This document shows, piece by piece, positions 1 to 6,538 of a stretch of 11,660 nt of DNA (the first letter of the stretch is position 1; each line of letters starts with the position of its first letter). A model generated the notes under the pieces. The model searched no databases. It worked only from the letters and a program-made list of their open reading frames with translations, and was not told the origin of the DNA. The stretch is from positions 1 through 11,660 of the forward strand of contig JAGKSZ010000166.1 in NCBI GenBank assembly GCA_018991295.1, in the 5' to 3' direction. Source of the DNA: Porphyrobacter sp. Lineage in GTDB: Bacteria; Pseudomonadota; Alphaproteobacteria; Sphingomonadales; Sphingomonadaceae. A program made the translations under genes and the position numbers.

Positions 1-1
1 G

Positions 2-649
2 CTGATGCGCTCGATCATCGGGCTCCAGCAGCCCAGCGCCGGACGGATCGATGTGCTGGGGCGCTGCATCACCGAAAGCGATCTGGAACAGGGCATCGGC
101 GTGCGGCGGCGCTGGGGCATCCTGTTTCAGGGCGGCGCGCTGTTTTCGACCCTGACGGTGGGCGAAAATGTCGAGGTGCCGATCAAGAAGTACTACCCCG
201 ATCTCGATCCCGATTTCCGCGCCGAGATTGCCCGTTACAAGGTGATGCTGACCGGCCTGCCCGAAGATGCGGTGCACAAATACCCCAGTGAACTTTCGGG
301 CGGGATGAAGAAGCGCGCCGGACTGGCCCGTGCGCTCGCGCTTGATCCGGAACTGCTGTTCCTTGATGAACCGACCGCAGGCCTTGATCCCATTGGTGCA
401 GCCAAGTTCGACCGGCTGACGCGGGAATTGAAGGAAACGCTCGGCCTGACCGTGTTCCTCATAACCCATGATCTCGATACGCTTTACGAGATATGCGACA
501 GGGTGGCGGTGATTGCGGAGAAGAAGATCATCGCCATCGGCACGATTCCGGAACTGATCGCCACCGGGCATCCGTGGATCGAGGAATATTTCAATGGCCC
601 GCGCGGCCGCAGCGCCCATGCCACGCACATGAGGGACACAGGCGCATGA
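2..649 (+). CDS. mlaF: Mla-type phospholipid transport ABC ATPase, 5' end missing
   Basis: ATP-binding subunit of an MCE-type ABC transporter that powers lipid movement between the inner and outer membranes; it acts on the cytoplasmic face with a permease (MlaE type) that would lie upstream, outside the window. The frame is open to the left edge, so the N-terminus and the Walker A loop are missing. Visible parts, numbered from the first visible Met at base 5: Q-loop FQGG at about 41-44, ABC signature LSGGMKKRAGLARA at 97-110, Walker B LLFLDEPTAGLDP at 117-129, and H-loop ITHD at 153-156. The GGMKKR form of the signature and the TGLP segment before it are typical of MlaF/Ttg2A-like ATPases. 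It is followed by the MCE protein and the auxiliary lipoprotein on the same strand, which fits an mla operon. The family is certain; the exact lipid substrate is not. Confidence 0.93.
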   Translation: MMRSIIGLQQPSAGRIDVLGRCITESDLEQGIGVRRRWGILFQGGALFSTLTVGENVEVPIKKYYPDLDPDFRAEIARYKVMLTGLPEDAVHKYPSELSGGMKKRAGLARALALDPELLFLDEPTAGLDPIGAAKFDRLTRELKETLGLTVFLITHDLDTLYEICDRVAVIAEKKIIAIGTIPELIATGHPWIEEYFNGPRGRSAHATHMRDTGA

Positions 650-698
650 GGCCGATAGCAATGGACAAGCCGCCCTTGCGGGCCGCATAGGGAACGCC

Positions 699-1649
699 AT
701 GGAAACCAGAGCCAATCATCTGTGGGTCGGTGCGGTAACGCTGGCATTGCTGGCGATGCTGGCGGCTTTCATCGTCTGGATCGCGCGTCTGAACGAAGGC
801 GCGAAGGACGAATATGACATCTTCTACAACCAGTCGGTATCCGGCCTTGCCAATGGCAGCCAGGTGACCTTTGCGGGCGTGCCGGTGGGGCAGGTGACTG
901 AAATCGCGCTGGCCAAGGACAACCCCGAATTCGTGCGGGTGCGGATCAAGGTGAAGGATGACGTGCCCATTCTGGTGGGCACGCAGGCGACCATTCAGGC
1001 AAGCTTTACCGGGGTCTCGACGATCCTTCTCGATGGCGCTCGCAAGGGGCAGCCGCGCATCACCTGCGAGACCACCGCCTGCCCCGAAGAACGGCCCGTG
1101 ATCCCGCCGGGGCGCGGCGGTTTTGGCGAGATTGTCGCCAACGCGCCGCTGCTGCTGGAACGGCTGGCGACGCTTACCGAACAGCTCAACACCATCCTTG
1201 GGCCGGATAATCAGCAGGAGATTTCGGGGATCCTCAAGAACACCAACCGCCTGACCGGCGGGCTGGCCGATGCGACCCCGGAACTCACGCAGAACCTCAA
1301 GGAATTCCGCGTCACGATGCAGGAATTCAACCAGACGCTGGATGCGGTCGAAAAGCTGGCGGCGTCCACCAACGGCCTCGTCGACAAGGAAGGCGAGCCG
1401 CTGGCGCAGCAACTGCGCGCGACCTTGAAAAGCGCCAATGCGACGCTGGCCTCGCTGTCGGCCACGCTTGAAGATGCGCGCCCTGCGGTGCGTCAGCTGC
1501 GCGGCTCGACACTGCCCAATGCCGAGGCGACCTTGCAGGATCTGCGCGCCACCAGCCGGAGCTTGCGTTCGATCACCGAAAAGCTCGAAAGCGAAGGCGC
1601 GGGCGCGCTGGTGGGGGGCAAGTCGCTGCCCGATTACAAGCCCGAATAA
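699..1649 (+). CDS. mlaD: MCE-domain (MlaD family) periplasmic lipid-binding protein
   Basis: Substrate-binding component of the Mla-type transporter, anchored in the inner membrane with its MCE domain in the periplasm. The 316-residue product has one N-terminal membrane helix (about 9-30), an MCE domain (about 38-116, with GLANGSQVTFAGVPVGQV and the GVSTILLDG segment), then a linker holding Cys123 and Cys128, then a long largely helical region (about 140-300) rich in Leu, Thr and Asn. E. coli MlaD is much shorter (about 180 residues), so the helical tail is an extension; such tails are known in other MCE proteins and may form a tunnel or coiled coil. The ATG is chosen because AGGGAA (689-694) sits just upstream and the membrane helix follows directly. 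It lies 49 bases after mlaF and 15 bases before the lipoprotein gene, so the three are probably co-transcribed. Confidence 0.92.
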   Translation: METRANHLWVGAVTLALLAMLAAFIVWIARLNEGAKDEYDIFYNQSVSGLANGSQVTFAGVPVGQVTEIALAKDNPEFVRVRIKVKDDVPILVGTQATIQASFTGVSTILLDGARKGQPRITCETTACPEERPVIPPGRGGFGEIVANAPLLLERLATLTEQLNTILGPDNQQEISGILKNTNRLTGGLADATPELTQNLKEFRVTMQEFNQTLDAVEKLAASTNGLVDKEGEPLAQQLRATLKSANATLASLSATLEDARPAVRQLRGSTLPNAEATLQDLRATSRSLRSITEKLESEGAGALVGGKSLPDYKPE

Positions 1650-1664
1650 CGAGGACCACAGCCC

Positions 1665-2264
1665 ATGACCCTCAGCCTCCGCTCTGCATTGCTTGCCCTG
1701 CCGCTGGCGTTGGCCCTGCCGGGCTGCATCAGCCTTGGCGGCAAGCCGCCCGAAAGCCTGCTTACCCTCAGTCCCGCTGCCCGTGCGCCCGCAGGGCCGG
1801 GTATGGCGACCACCGCCGAACGCCCGGTGATCGCGGTGCTGGCCTTCGATACGCCTGCCAAGCTCGATGTGCTGCGCGTGCCGGTGGCGGTGAGCGATAC
1901 CGAACTTGCCTATCTGCAAGAAGCCTTCTGGGTCGAAAAGCCTGCGCGCCTGTTCCGGCGGCTGGTGGGCGAGACGGTCCGCGCCCGCGGGAGCGCGATG
2001 GTGATCGATGGTGATGAGACCGCGATGCTTGCCACGGTCACGCTGCGCGGCACGCTGATCGACATGGGCTATGATGCGGCCCGATCATCTGCGGTGGTGC
2101 GCTTTGATGCGGTGCGCATCGGCAAGGACGGCGCGGTGACCACCCGGCGGTTCGAAGCGAGTGAAAGCGGCGTGACCGCCGATGCCCGCTCGGTCGGGAC
2201 GGCGCTCAACACTGCTGCCAACCGCGTGGCTGCCGATGTGGCCGATTGGGTGGCGGGGGCCTAA
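1665..2264 (+). CDS. ABC-type transport auxiliary lipoprotein (PqiC-like)
   Basis: Predicted lipoprotein partner of the MCE transporter. The 199-residue product starts with a short charged end, a hydrophobic stretch and a lipobox LPGC, giving Cys21 as the lipidated residue. The next residue is Ile rather than Asp, which fits sorting to the outer membrane. The mature part resembles the ABC_trans_aux/PqiC family, including the segment SDTELAYLQEAFWVEKPARL at about 79-98 and a C-terminal helix rich in Ala and Val. Proteins of this family dock MCE systems to the outer membrane. GAGGA at 1651-1655 is a good ribosome binding site for this ATG. The gene ends the plus-strand cluster, and its stop is only four bases from the stop of the convergent ATP12 gene. 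Family assignment is by pattern, not a search; membership is likely, the partner role inferred from position. Confidence 0.85.
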   Translation: MTLSLRSALLALPLALALPGCISLGGKPPESLLTLSPAARAPAGPGMATTAERPVIAVLAFDTPAKLDVLRVPVAVSDTELAYLQEAFWVEKPARLFRRLVGETVRARGSAMVIDGDETAMLATVTLRGTLIDMGYDAARSSAVVRFDAVRIGKDGAVTTRRFEASESGVTADARSVGTALNTAANRVAADVADWVAGA

Positions 2265-2278
2265 GCCTTTACCCCCGC
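2253..2278. other. Hairpin spanning two convergent stop codons
   Basis: GCGGGGG (2253-2259) is perfectly complementary to CCCCCGC (2272-2278), with a 12-base loop holding the stop codons of both convergent genes. It could help end transcription in both directions, but neither strand has a run of T after the stem, so it is not a canonical intrinsic terminator. The complementarity is seen; any function is a guess. Confidence 0.35.
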
Positions 2279-2973
2279 GCCAGCCTTGCAAAGGCACAGG
2301 CGCGCAGGAAATCGGCCTCGCGCTTTTCGCGGCGTTCTTCGGCCTCCCAGTCGCGGCCCCACAGATCGGCCTGCCATTCCTCTTCCAGACACGCCGCCTG
2401 CCACAGCGCAAGCGGTTCGCCCTCCTGCGCGGCATCGAGCGCGGCGAGCCCCGTTACCAGCGAGGCAGCAAGCCTGGTCATGGCCTCTACGCCGGCCAGC
2501 ACAAAGGGGTCCAGCCCCAGCAGCCGGGCGCGCAGCACGGCGAGAGCCTCGGGCGGCTGCGGGCGGTGGAGCACGCCGCTGACCCGCACCAGCGCGATGC
2601 CATGCGCGGCCTCAAAGGCGGCAAGCAGCGGCTCCCAGACCGCCTGCTGGCGCGCATGGAGCGGCTCGTCAGGATCGGCACGGTAACACAGGGTGTCGGT
2701 CTCGGCATACCCGAGCAGGCCCTCGGCTGCGCCTTCGGGATCATGGGACACCACGTCGATCGCGTAATCGGCCATGTCGCGCAAAGGCAGGCTGGCCGGG
2801 TCGATTGTCTCGCCTTGCCCGCGCCATTCGGCGGCCAGTGCTTGGGCAAGGGCCAATGTGGGCAGCACCTGCGGCGCTCCGCCGACGGTCTTCACGCCCC
2901 GGGCATCCAGCATGACCTGATAACCGCCCGCAACCTGCGCGAGCGTTACCTCCTTGTAGAACCGGCGGATCAT
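2269..2973 (-). CDS. ATP12-family F1-ATPase assembly chaperone
   Basis: Chaperone for assembly of the F1 part of ATP synthase; in mitochondria ATP12 binds the free alpha subunit before it joins beta. The 234-residue product has the usual bacterial length and shows family marks: an N-terminal FYKEV, LDARGVKT at about 22-29, YAETDTLCYRA at about 89-99, WEPLL at 113-117 and the acidic C-terminal stretch LEEEWQADLWGRDWEAEERR at about 196-215. The ATG at 2973 is chosen because it gives the conserved MIRRFYKEV start and overlaps the stop of the upstream 80-codon gene by four bases (ATGA). A longer open frame runs to 3330, but that part lies over neighbouring genes and looks unlike this family. It is the last gene of the six-gene minus-strand operon. 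Confidence 0.92.
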   Translation of the reverse strand: MIRRFYKEVTLAQVAGGYQVMLDARGVKTVGGAPQVLPTLALAQALAAEWRGQGETIDPASLPLRDMADYAIDVVSHDPEGAAEGLLGYAETDTLCYRADPDEPLHARQQAVWEPLLAAFEAAHGIALVRVSGVLHRPQPPEALAVLRARLLGLDPFVLAGVEAMTRLAASLVTGLAALDAAQEGEPLALWQAACLEEEWQADLWGRDWEAEERREKREADFLRACAFARLARG

Positions 2974-3212
2974 GGCTGGCGTTCGTCCTGCGCCCTGAAG
3001 CGCCGGGCGATGAAGCGCGGCAGGAAGAAAATCTCGAAGAAGCCTGCCACCGCAATCGCTGCGCCCACACCATAGGGCAGATCGATCAGCCCGCGCACAA
3101 TCGCAAAGCCGAGCATCACCATCGCCACCCCGCCAAAGCGCACAGCGGTTATCAGGATGAAGCCGGTGCGGGCACGCGCCTGTGCGGCCTCGCGGTCCTG
3201 ACGGGAGGTCAT
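2970..3212 (-). CDS. Small two-helix membrane protein, unknown function
   Basis: An 80-residue protein I do not recognise. It has a polar, charged start (MTSRQDREAAQARARTG), a first hydrophobic segment at about 17-39, a short turn (GLIDLPYG), a second hydrophobic segment at about 46-65, and a strongly basic end (RFIARRFRAQDERQP). This predicts a hairpin membrane protein with both ends in the cytoplasm by the positive-inside rule. Four-base overlaps on both sides (with the HAD gene at 3209-3212 and with ATP12 at 2970-2973) strongly support it as a real, translationally coupled gene. Its position directly before the ATP12 chaperone suggests, but does not show, a link to ATP synthase assembly. 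It could equally be a general membrane protein that has travelled with this operon. Confidence 0.85.
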   Translation of the reverse strand: MTSRQDREAAQARARTGFILITAVRFGGVAMVMLGFAIVRGLIDLPYGVGAAIAVAGFFEIFFLPRFIARRFRAQDERQP

Positions 3213-3868
3213 GGCAGGATTTCCTCAAGCGCGGCGGCGAGCGCATCGGCGGTATCGGCCACTTGCCGTGCGCCGCTGGCAAGCAGTTCTTCTGTGCCGT
3301 GATAACCCCAGCCCACCCCGATGGCGGCAACGCCGATACTGCGCGCCATCAGCATATCGAAGCTGGTATCCCCGATCATCACTGCCTCCTCGGCCTGCGC
3401 GCCTGCCTCGAACAGGGCGGCCTCCAGCATGGCGGGGTGGGGCTTGGAAGGGTGGCGGTCGGCGGTCTGGAGCGAGATGAACAGATCCGCGATGCCGTGG
3501 GCGGCAAGGCAGGCGGCAAGGCCCCTGTCGGATTTGCCGGTGGCGACCGCAAGGCTCCAGCCGGTGCCGTGAAGGCCGCGCAGCAGGTCTGCAATGCCAT
3601 CATACAGCGGCTCGTCCAGCAGGCCCTCCTCGCGCCGGGCGCGAAAGCTGGTGCGGTAGTATTCGGTGACGGCACGGTTCTGGTCGTCCGACAGGGAGGG
3701 CGCCAGACTGCGCACGGCCGCAGGCAGGCTGAGCCCGACGATGCGGCGCACCGCGTGATTATCGGGGGCGGGGAGCCCGGCGCGGGCAAAGGCACGCGCC
3801 ATCGCCCAGCAGACATCGGCCTGCCCGTCGACCAGTGTCCCATCGCAATCGAATACGGCCAGTCTCAT
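3209..3868 (-). CDS. HAD-family phosphatase, phosphoglycolate phosphatase-like
   Basis: Cytoplasmic haloacid-dehalogenase-type hydrolase that removes phosphate from small metabolites. All four motifs are present in the 219-residue product: motif I DCDGTL with Asp7 (nucleophile) and Asp9; motif II with Thr110 in AVATGKS; motif III Lys142 in SKPHP; motif IV IGDTSFD with Asp167 and Asp171. The cap inserted between motifs I and II (about 15-95) is helical, as in the phosphoglycolate phosphatase/beta-phosphoglucomutase branch. The substrate cannot be read from sequence; clearing of 2-phosphoglycolate or another damaged metabolite is possible. It overlaps both neighbours by four bases. The association of a HAD hydrolase with ATP12 and an RluA-family gene is, from memory, common in alphaproteobacteria. 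Confidence 0.9.
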   Translation of the reverse strand: MRLAVFDCDGTLVDGQADVCWAMARAFARAGLPAPDNHAVRRIVGLSLPAAVRSLAPSLSDDQNRAVTEYYRTSFRARREEGLLDEPLYDGIADLLRGLHGTGWSLAVATGKSDRGLAACLAAHGIADLFISLQTADRHPSKPHPAMLEAALFEAGAQAEEAVMIGDTSFDMLMARSIGVAAIGVGWGYHGTEELLASGARQVADTADALAAALEEILP

Positions 3869-4464
3869 GGGGCAAGCTCCCGCACCAGATGGGCGAGGGC
3901 GGCGTGCCCTGCGGCCTCAAGCCCTGCGGCAATGCGCGCGCGTTCAGCGGCGGTCTTGTTCTGCGAAAGCTTGAGCGTGGGCCGCCATGCCTGCACTTCC
4001 AGCTCGAAGCCGGTAATGCCCCGGAACAACCCGCCCCAGACCTTCTGCGATGATTCCCCGGCCCGCCACGGTTCCCCCGCCAGCCGCCCTTCATGCCGGG
4101 CGATGGCGGCGTGGAGAAAGGCCTCCAGCCCTTCATCGGCCATCTTGCGAACCCGGCCTTCCAGTTCCAGTGCGATATAATCCCACGTCGGCACGGTATC
4201 GCGGTTATCGTACCAGCGCGGGGAAACATAGGCATCGGGGCCATTGACCACGATCAGCGCACTTGCCCCGTCCAGATGCCGCGTCAGGGCATTGCCCCGT
4301 GCAAGGTGGAACTGCACTGCGCCATCCCCGGTGGTCAGCAGCGGCGTGTGCGCGACGCGCGGACCATCCGGGGTCTGTGCGAAGACCATGCCGAAGCCGA
4401 TCTCCTCGATCAGGCTGTGGCACAGGGCGCGATCATCGGTGCGGTAGAGCGGATTGGGATGCAT
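3865..4464 (-). CDS. FMN-binding PaiB-like protein
   Basis: A 199-residue protein of the FMN-binding split-barrel group usually labelled 'FMN-binding negative transcriptional regulator' after Bacillus PaiB. Matching segments, in order: TPLLTTGDGAVQFHLARGN at about 40-58, the family hallmark AYVSPRWYDNRDTVPTWDY at about 78-96, a GRVRKM strand, FRGITGFELEV at about 147-157 and KLSQNK at 165-170 near the end. PaiB was linked to control of sporulation and degradative enzymes, but most members have no DNA-binding domain and none is seen here, so a flavin- or heme-related enzymatic role is at least as likely. Its start shares one base with the rluC stop (TGATG), and its end overlaps the HAD gene by four bases. 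Family assignment is firm, function is not. Confidence 0.86.
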   Translation of the reverse strand: MHPNPLYRTDDRALCHSLIEEIGFGMVFAQTPDGPRVAHTPLLTTGDGAVQFHLARGNALTRHLDGASALIVVNGPDAYVSPRWYDNRDTVPTWDYIALELEGRVRKMADEGLEAFLHAAIARHEGRLAGEPWRAGESSQKVWGGLFRGITGFELEVQAWRPTLKLSQNKTAAERARIAAGLEAAGHAALAHLVRELAP

Positions 4465-5693
4465 CAGCGGGTGGGCTTGCGGCCTGCTCCCTTGGGCTTG
4501 GTGCCGGTTTTGGGCTTGGCAGGCGGTTTGGCTTTGGGCTTGCCTTTGGGCTTGGCCTTGGCCGTGGCCTTCGCGGCCCCGCGCGCACGGCGAGGCGCAC
4601 GTTCTTCCTTGCGCGCCTGCTTGAAGTGGCGGCGGGCGGCCTGCTTCTTTTCTTCCGGAGTCTTTTCAGGGGCCTCCTCGCGCAGCGGCGAGGCATCCGA
4701 CAGTGACGGGTCAAAGCCCAGCACTTCCATGCTCGCGGCAAAATGCGCAGGCAGTTCGGCGGTGACATCCAGCTTGCCCCCCGATCCTTCCCCAGCCTTG
4801 GGCTCGGTGATGATCAGGCGGCGGGCGTGGAGGTGCATCTTGCGGCTGACCGCCCCGGTCAGGAAGGCGTCCTGCCCACCATATTTGCCATCGCCCACGA
4901 TCGGGTGACCGATCGCGGCCATGTGGACGCGCAGCTGGTGGGTGCGCCCCGTCAGCGGCTCCAGCTCCACCCAGGCTGCACGCTGGCCGGCGCTGTCGAC
5001 CACGCGGTAACGGGTCTTGGCGGCGGCGCCGTTCTCCTCGTCGATATGCATCTTCTCGCCGCCCGTGCCCGGCTGCTTGGCGAGAGGGGCGTCGATCACG
5101 CCCTCGGCAAGGTCGGGTTTGCCGACCACCAATGCCCAGTACACCTTGCGTGCCGAACGGCTGGCGAACCGCTTGGAAAAGCTCGCCGCGCTCCCCGGTG
5201 TGCGGGCGATCAGGAGGACGCCGCTTGTGTCCTTGTCGAGCCGGTGGACAAGCCGCGGGCGCGGCGCGTTGCCTTCCACGAAGGCATCGAGCAGCCCGTC
5301 GACGTGCTTGGTGGTCTTGCTGCCGCCTTGCGTGGCAAGGCCGGGGGGTTTGTTGAGCACGATCGCGGTGGGCGTTTCGCGGATCACCATGTCGCGGGCT
5401 TCGGCGATCTGTTCGGGGCTGAGCGGGCGGGCTTTGGGCCGTGCCGCCTCGCGCGGCGGTTCATCGCCGCCCGGCGGCACGCGCAGCACCTGCCCGGTGG
5501 TCAGGCGATCTTCCGGCTTGGCGCGCTTGCCATCCACGCGGATCTGCCCGGTGCGCGCCCAGCGCGATACGGTGGCAAAGCCGACCTGCGGCAGATTGCG
5601 CTTGAACCAGCGGTCAAGCCGGATGCCGTCATCATCTGCGCCAACAGTGAACTGGCGGACGTTATCGGCAGGGGAGGGGGTCTGATCGGTCAT
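4464..5693 (-). CDS. rluC: RluC-type 23S rRNA pseudouridine synthase with basic tail
   Basis: RluA-family enzyme that turns uridine into pseudouridine in 23S rRNA. The 409-residue product has an S4 RNA-binding domain (about 22-73: IRLDRWFKRNLP...QIRVDGKR...GQVLRVP) and the synthase domain (about 105-295) with the catalytic motif HRLDKDTSG (Asp153) and the conserved TGRTHQLRVHMA at 248-259 and HPIVGDGKYGG at 263-273. A long C-terminal extension (about 335-409) is rich in Lys, Ala, Arg and Pro and looks disordered and RNA-binding; E. coli RluC (about 320 residues) ends before it. The ATG at 5693 overlaps the crcB stop by four bases and gives a normal distance to the S4 domain; the frame stays open further upstream over crcB but is unlike the family there. 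RluC rather than RluD is preferred by overall look, so the exact target uridines are uncertain. Confidence 0.86.
   Translation of the reverse strand: MTDQTPSPADNVRQFTVGADDDGIRLDRWFKRNLPQVGFATVSRWARTGQIRVDGKRAKPEDRLTTGQVLRVPPGGDEPPREAARPKARPLSPEQIAEARDMVIRETPTAIVLNKPPGLATQGGSKTTKHVDGLLDAFVEGNAPRPRLVHRLDKDTSGVLLIARTPGSAASFSKRFASRSARKVYWALVVGKPDLAEGVIDAPLAKQPGTGGEKMHIDEENGAAAKTRYRVVDSAGQRAAWVELEPLTGRTHQLRVHMAAIGHPIVGDGKYGGQDAFLTGAVSRKMHLHARRLIITEPKAGEGSGGKLDVTAELPAHFAASMEVLGFDPSLSDASPLREEAPEKTPEEKKQAARRHFKQARKEERAPRRARGAAKATAKAKPKGKPKAKPPAKPKTGTKPKGAGRKPTR
4472..4554 (-). repeat. In-frame DNA repeats encoding the RluC Lys-Pro tail
   Basis: The 8-mer TGGGCTTG (plus strand) occurs five times, at 4472, 4493, 4511, 4535 and 4547. 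The spacings are 21, 18, 24 and 12 bases, all multiples of three. On the coding strand each copy falls on a Lys-Pro step (mostly Lys-Pro-Lys), so the tail seems to have grown by duplication or slippage that kept the frame. Confidence 0.7.
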
Positions 5694-6106
5694 TGCGGGC
5701 CGCCCTGCACCGCGACAAGGCCGATCACGACTGCCGCCATCCCGGCAATCAGCGAAGCGGCCGCATAGCCTGCGGCAAGCCCTGCCTGCCCACGGTGGAG
5801 CAGCGTCACCAGTTCGGAAGAAAAGGCGCTGAAGGTGGTGAACCCGCCCAAAAGGCCCACGCCCAGCAGCAGCCGCGCGGTCTCGGCCGCCTGCTCGCTC
5901 GGCGCGGAGCGGGCAAACCAGCCGACCAGCGCGCCCATGGCAAGGCTGCCGGCGATGTTCACTGCCAGCGTCCCCCACGGGAAATCATTGCCTGCGCCGA
6001 ACAATCCGCTGACAAATCGCCCCGCATGATAGCGCAGCACCGAGCCTGCCGCGCCGCCAGCAGCGACGAAAAGGCTTGCCTTGATTGGGGAGATCACACC
6101 GTCCAT
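5690..6106 (-). CDS. crcB: Fluoride ion channel Fluc/CrcB
   Basis: Small inner-membrane fluoride exporter that works as a dual-topology dimer and protects pyrophosphatase, enolase and other enzymes from fluoride. The 138-residue product has four hydrophobic segments and the family marks: GGAAGSVLRY at about 17-26 with Arg25, PWGTLAVNIAGS at about 43-54 with the pore Asn50, and GLLGGFTTFSAFS at about 84-96, which carries the phenylalanine and serine/threonine track and the central sodium site. The ATG at 6106 has AAAGGCGG upstream on the minus strand (6110-6117). It is the first gene of the six-gene operon and overlaps rluC by four bases. I looked for a fluoride riboswitch in the leader and do not see its consensus, so expression is probably tied to the operon rather than to fluoride sensing. 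Confidence 0.94.
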   Translation of the reverse strand: MDGVISPIKASLFVAAGGAAGSVLRYHAGRFVSGLFGAGNDFPWGTLAVNIAGSLAMGALVGWFARSAPSEQAAETARLLLGVGLLGGFTTFSAFSSELVTLLHRGQAGLAAGYAAASLIAGMAAVVIGLVAVQGGPQ

Positions 6107-6323
6107 GGGCCGCCTTTAGCGGGGACGCGGCGCTCTGCATAGGTTGGCTGGCGAGGCGAATGCACTCTGGCGGCTTGCCATTTTCCCGGTGTTGGACTAT
6201 CGGGGCGCCGATTGAAGGGCGGCTCCCTGTGGGAATCGCCCGCATTTCATTGGAAATTCACCGCTTATCCTTGCGCAGAATCATGCAAGGCTCTGGCGTT
6301 TGGACATGAGGTAGTCGTCGTTT
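6107..6323. promoter_or_regulatory. Divergent crcB/rpsU intergenic region with two hairpins
   Basis: This 217-base gap must hold the promoters of both the crcB operon (minus) and rpsU (plus), but I cannot name a convincing -35/-10 pair on either strand. Two inverted repeats are clear. The first, 6217-6241, has GGGCG/CGCCC as outer stem and TCCC/GGGA as inner stem around a TGT loop, with a 2x2 internal loop. The second is CCTTGC (6269-6274) with GCAAGG (6285-6290), perfect over six pairs with a ten-base loop, ending 33 bases before the rpsU start. They may be operators or leader RNA structures. GAGGTAG at 6308-6314 is the rpsU ribosome binding site. Confidence 0.5.
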
Positions 6324-6530
6324 ATGCAAATCATGGTTCGCGATAACAATGTCGATCAGGCCCTGCGCGCGCTCAAGAAGAAGCTGCAGCGTGAAGGCGT
6401 TTATCGCGAAATGAAGCTGCGTCGTCACTACGAAAAGCCCTCGGAAAAGCGCGCCCGTGAAAAGGCCGCTGCCGTGCGCCGCGCCCGCAAGATGGAGCGC
6501 AAGCGGATGGAGCGTGACGGGAGCAAGTAA
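6324..6530 (+). CDS. rpsU: 30S ribosomal protein S21
   Basis: Small-subunit ribosomal protein S21, which binds near the 3' end of 16S rRNA and takes part in initiation. The 68-residue product shows the family pattern: VRDNNVDQALRALKKKLQRE near the start, then REMKLRRHYEKPSEKRARE and a very basic arginine/lysine-rich helix to the end. Length and sequence agree with alphaproteobacterial S21 proteins. The ribosome binding site GAGGTAG (6308-6314) is nine bases before the ATG. It is monocistronic here, with an intrinsic terminator downstream at 6595-6623, and is transcribed divergently from crcB. S21 levels change with growth state in several bacteria; the structured sequence before and after the gene could serve such control. 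Confidence 0.97.
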   Translation: MQIMVRDNNVDQALRALKKKLQREGVYREMKLRRHYEKPSEKRAREKAAAVRRARKMERKRMERDGSK

Positions 6531-6538
6531 TCCCGTCC

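Noticed and set aside
591..1919. Long open frame on the minus strand (442 codons) opposite mlaD and the lipoprotein gene
   Set aside because: It is antisense to two well-recognised genes, its product is a His/Arg/Gln-rich mixture without domain pattern, and such frames arise from GC-rich codon bias.
2974..3330. Upstream extension of the ATP12 frame
   Set aside because: The added residues lie over the small membrane protein and HAD genes and do not resemble ATP12; the start at 2973 has the coupling overlap.
3182..4180. Plus-strand open frame opposite the HAD and PaiB-like genes
   Set aside because: It is antisense to two genes with clear motifs and tight overlaps; it shows no domain.
4472..4554. 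Short regularly spaced repeats as a CRISPR-like array
   Set aside because: The units are only 8 bases, lie in frame within rluC and encode Lys-Pro steps; there are no spacers of even length.
5694..5978. Upstream extension of the rluC frame over crcB
   Set aside because: The extra part is a shadow of crcB; the ATG at 5693 overlaps the crcB stop by four bases and gives the expected N-terminus.
6107..6200. Fluoride riboswitch before crcB
   Set aside because: I looked on the minus strand for the conserved GGCGATGG-type and CTGATGA-type segments of the crcB motif and found neither.
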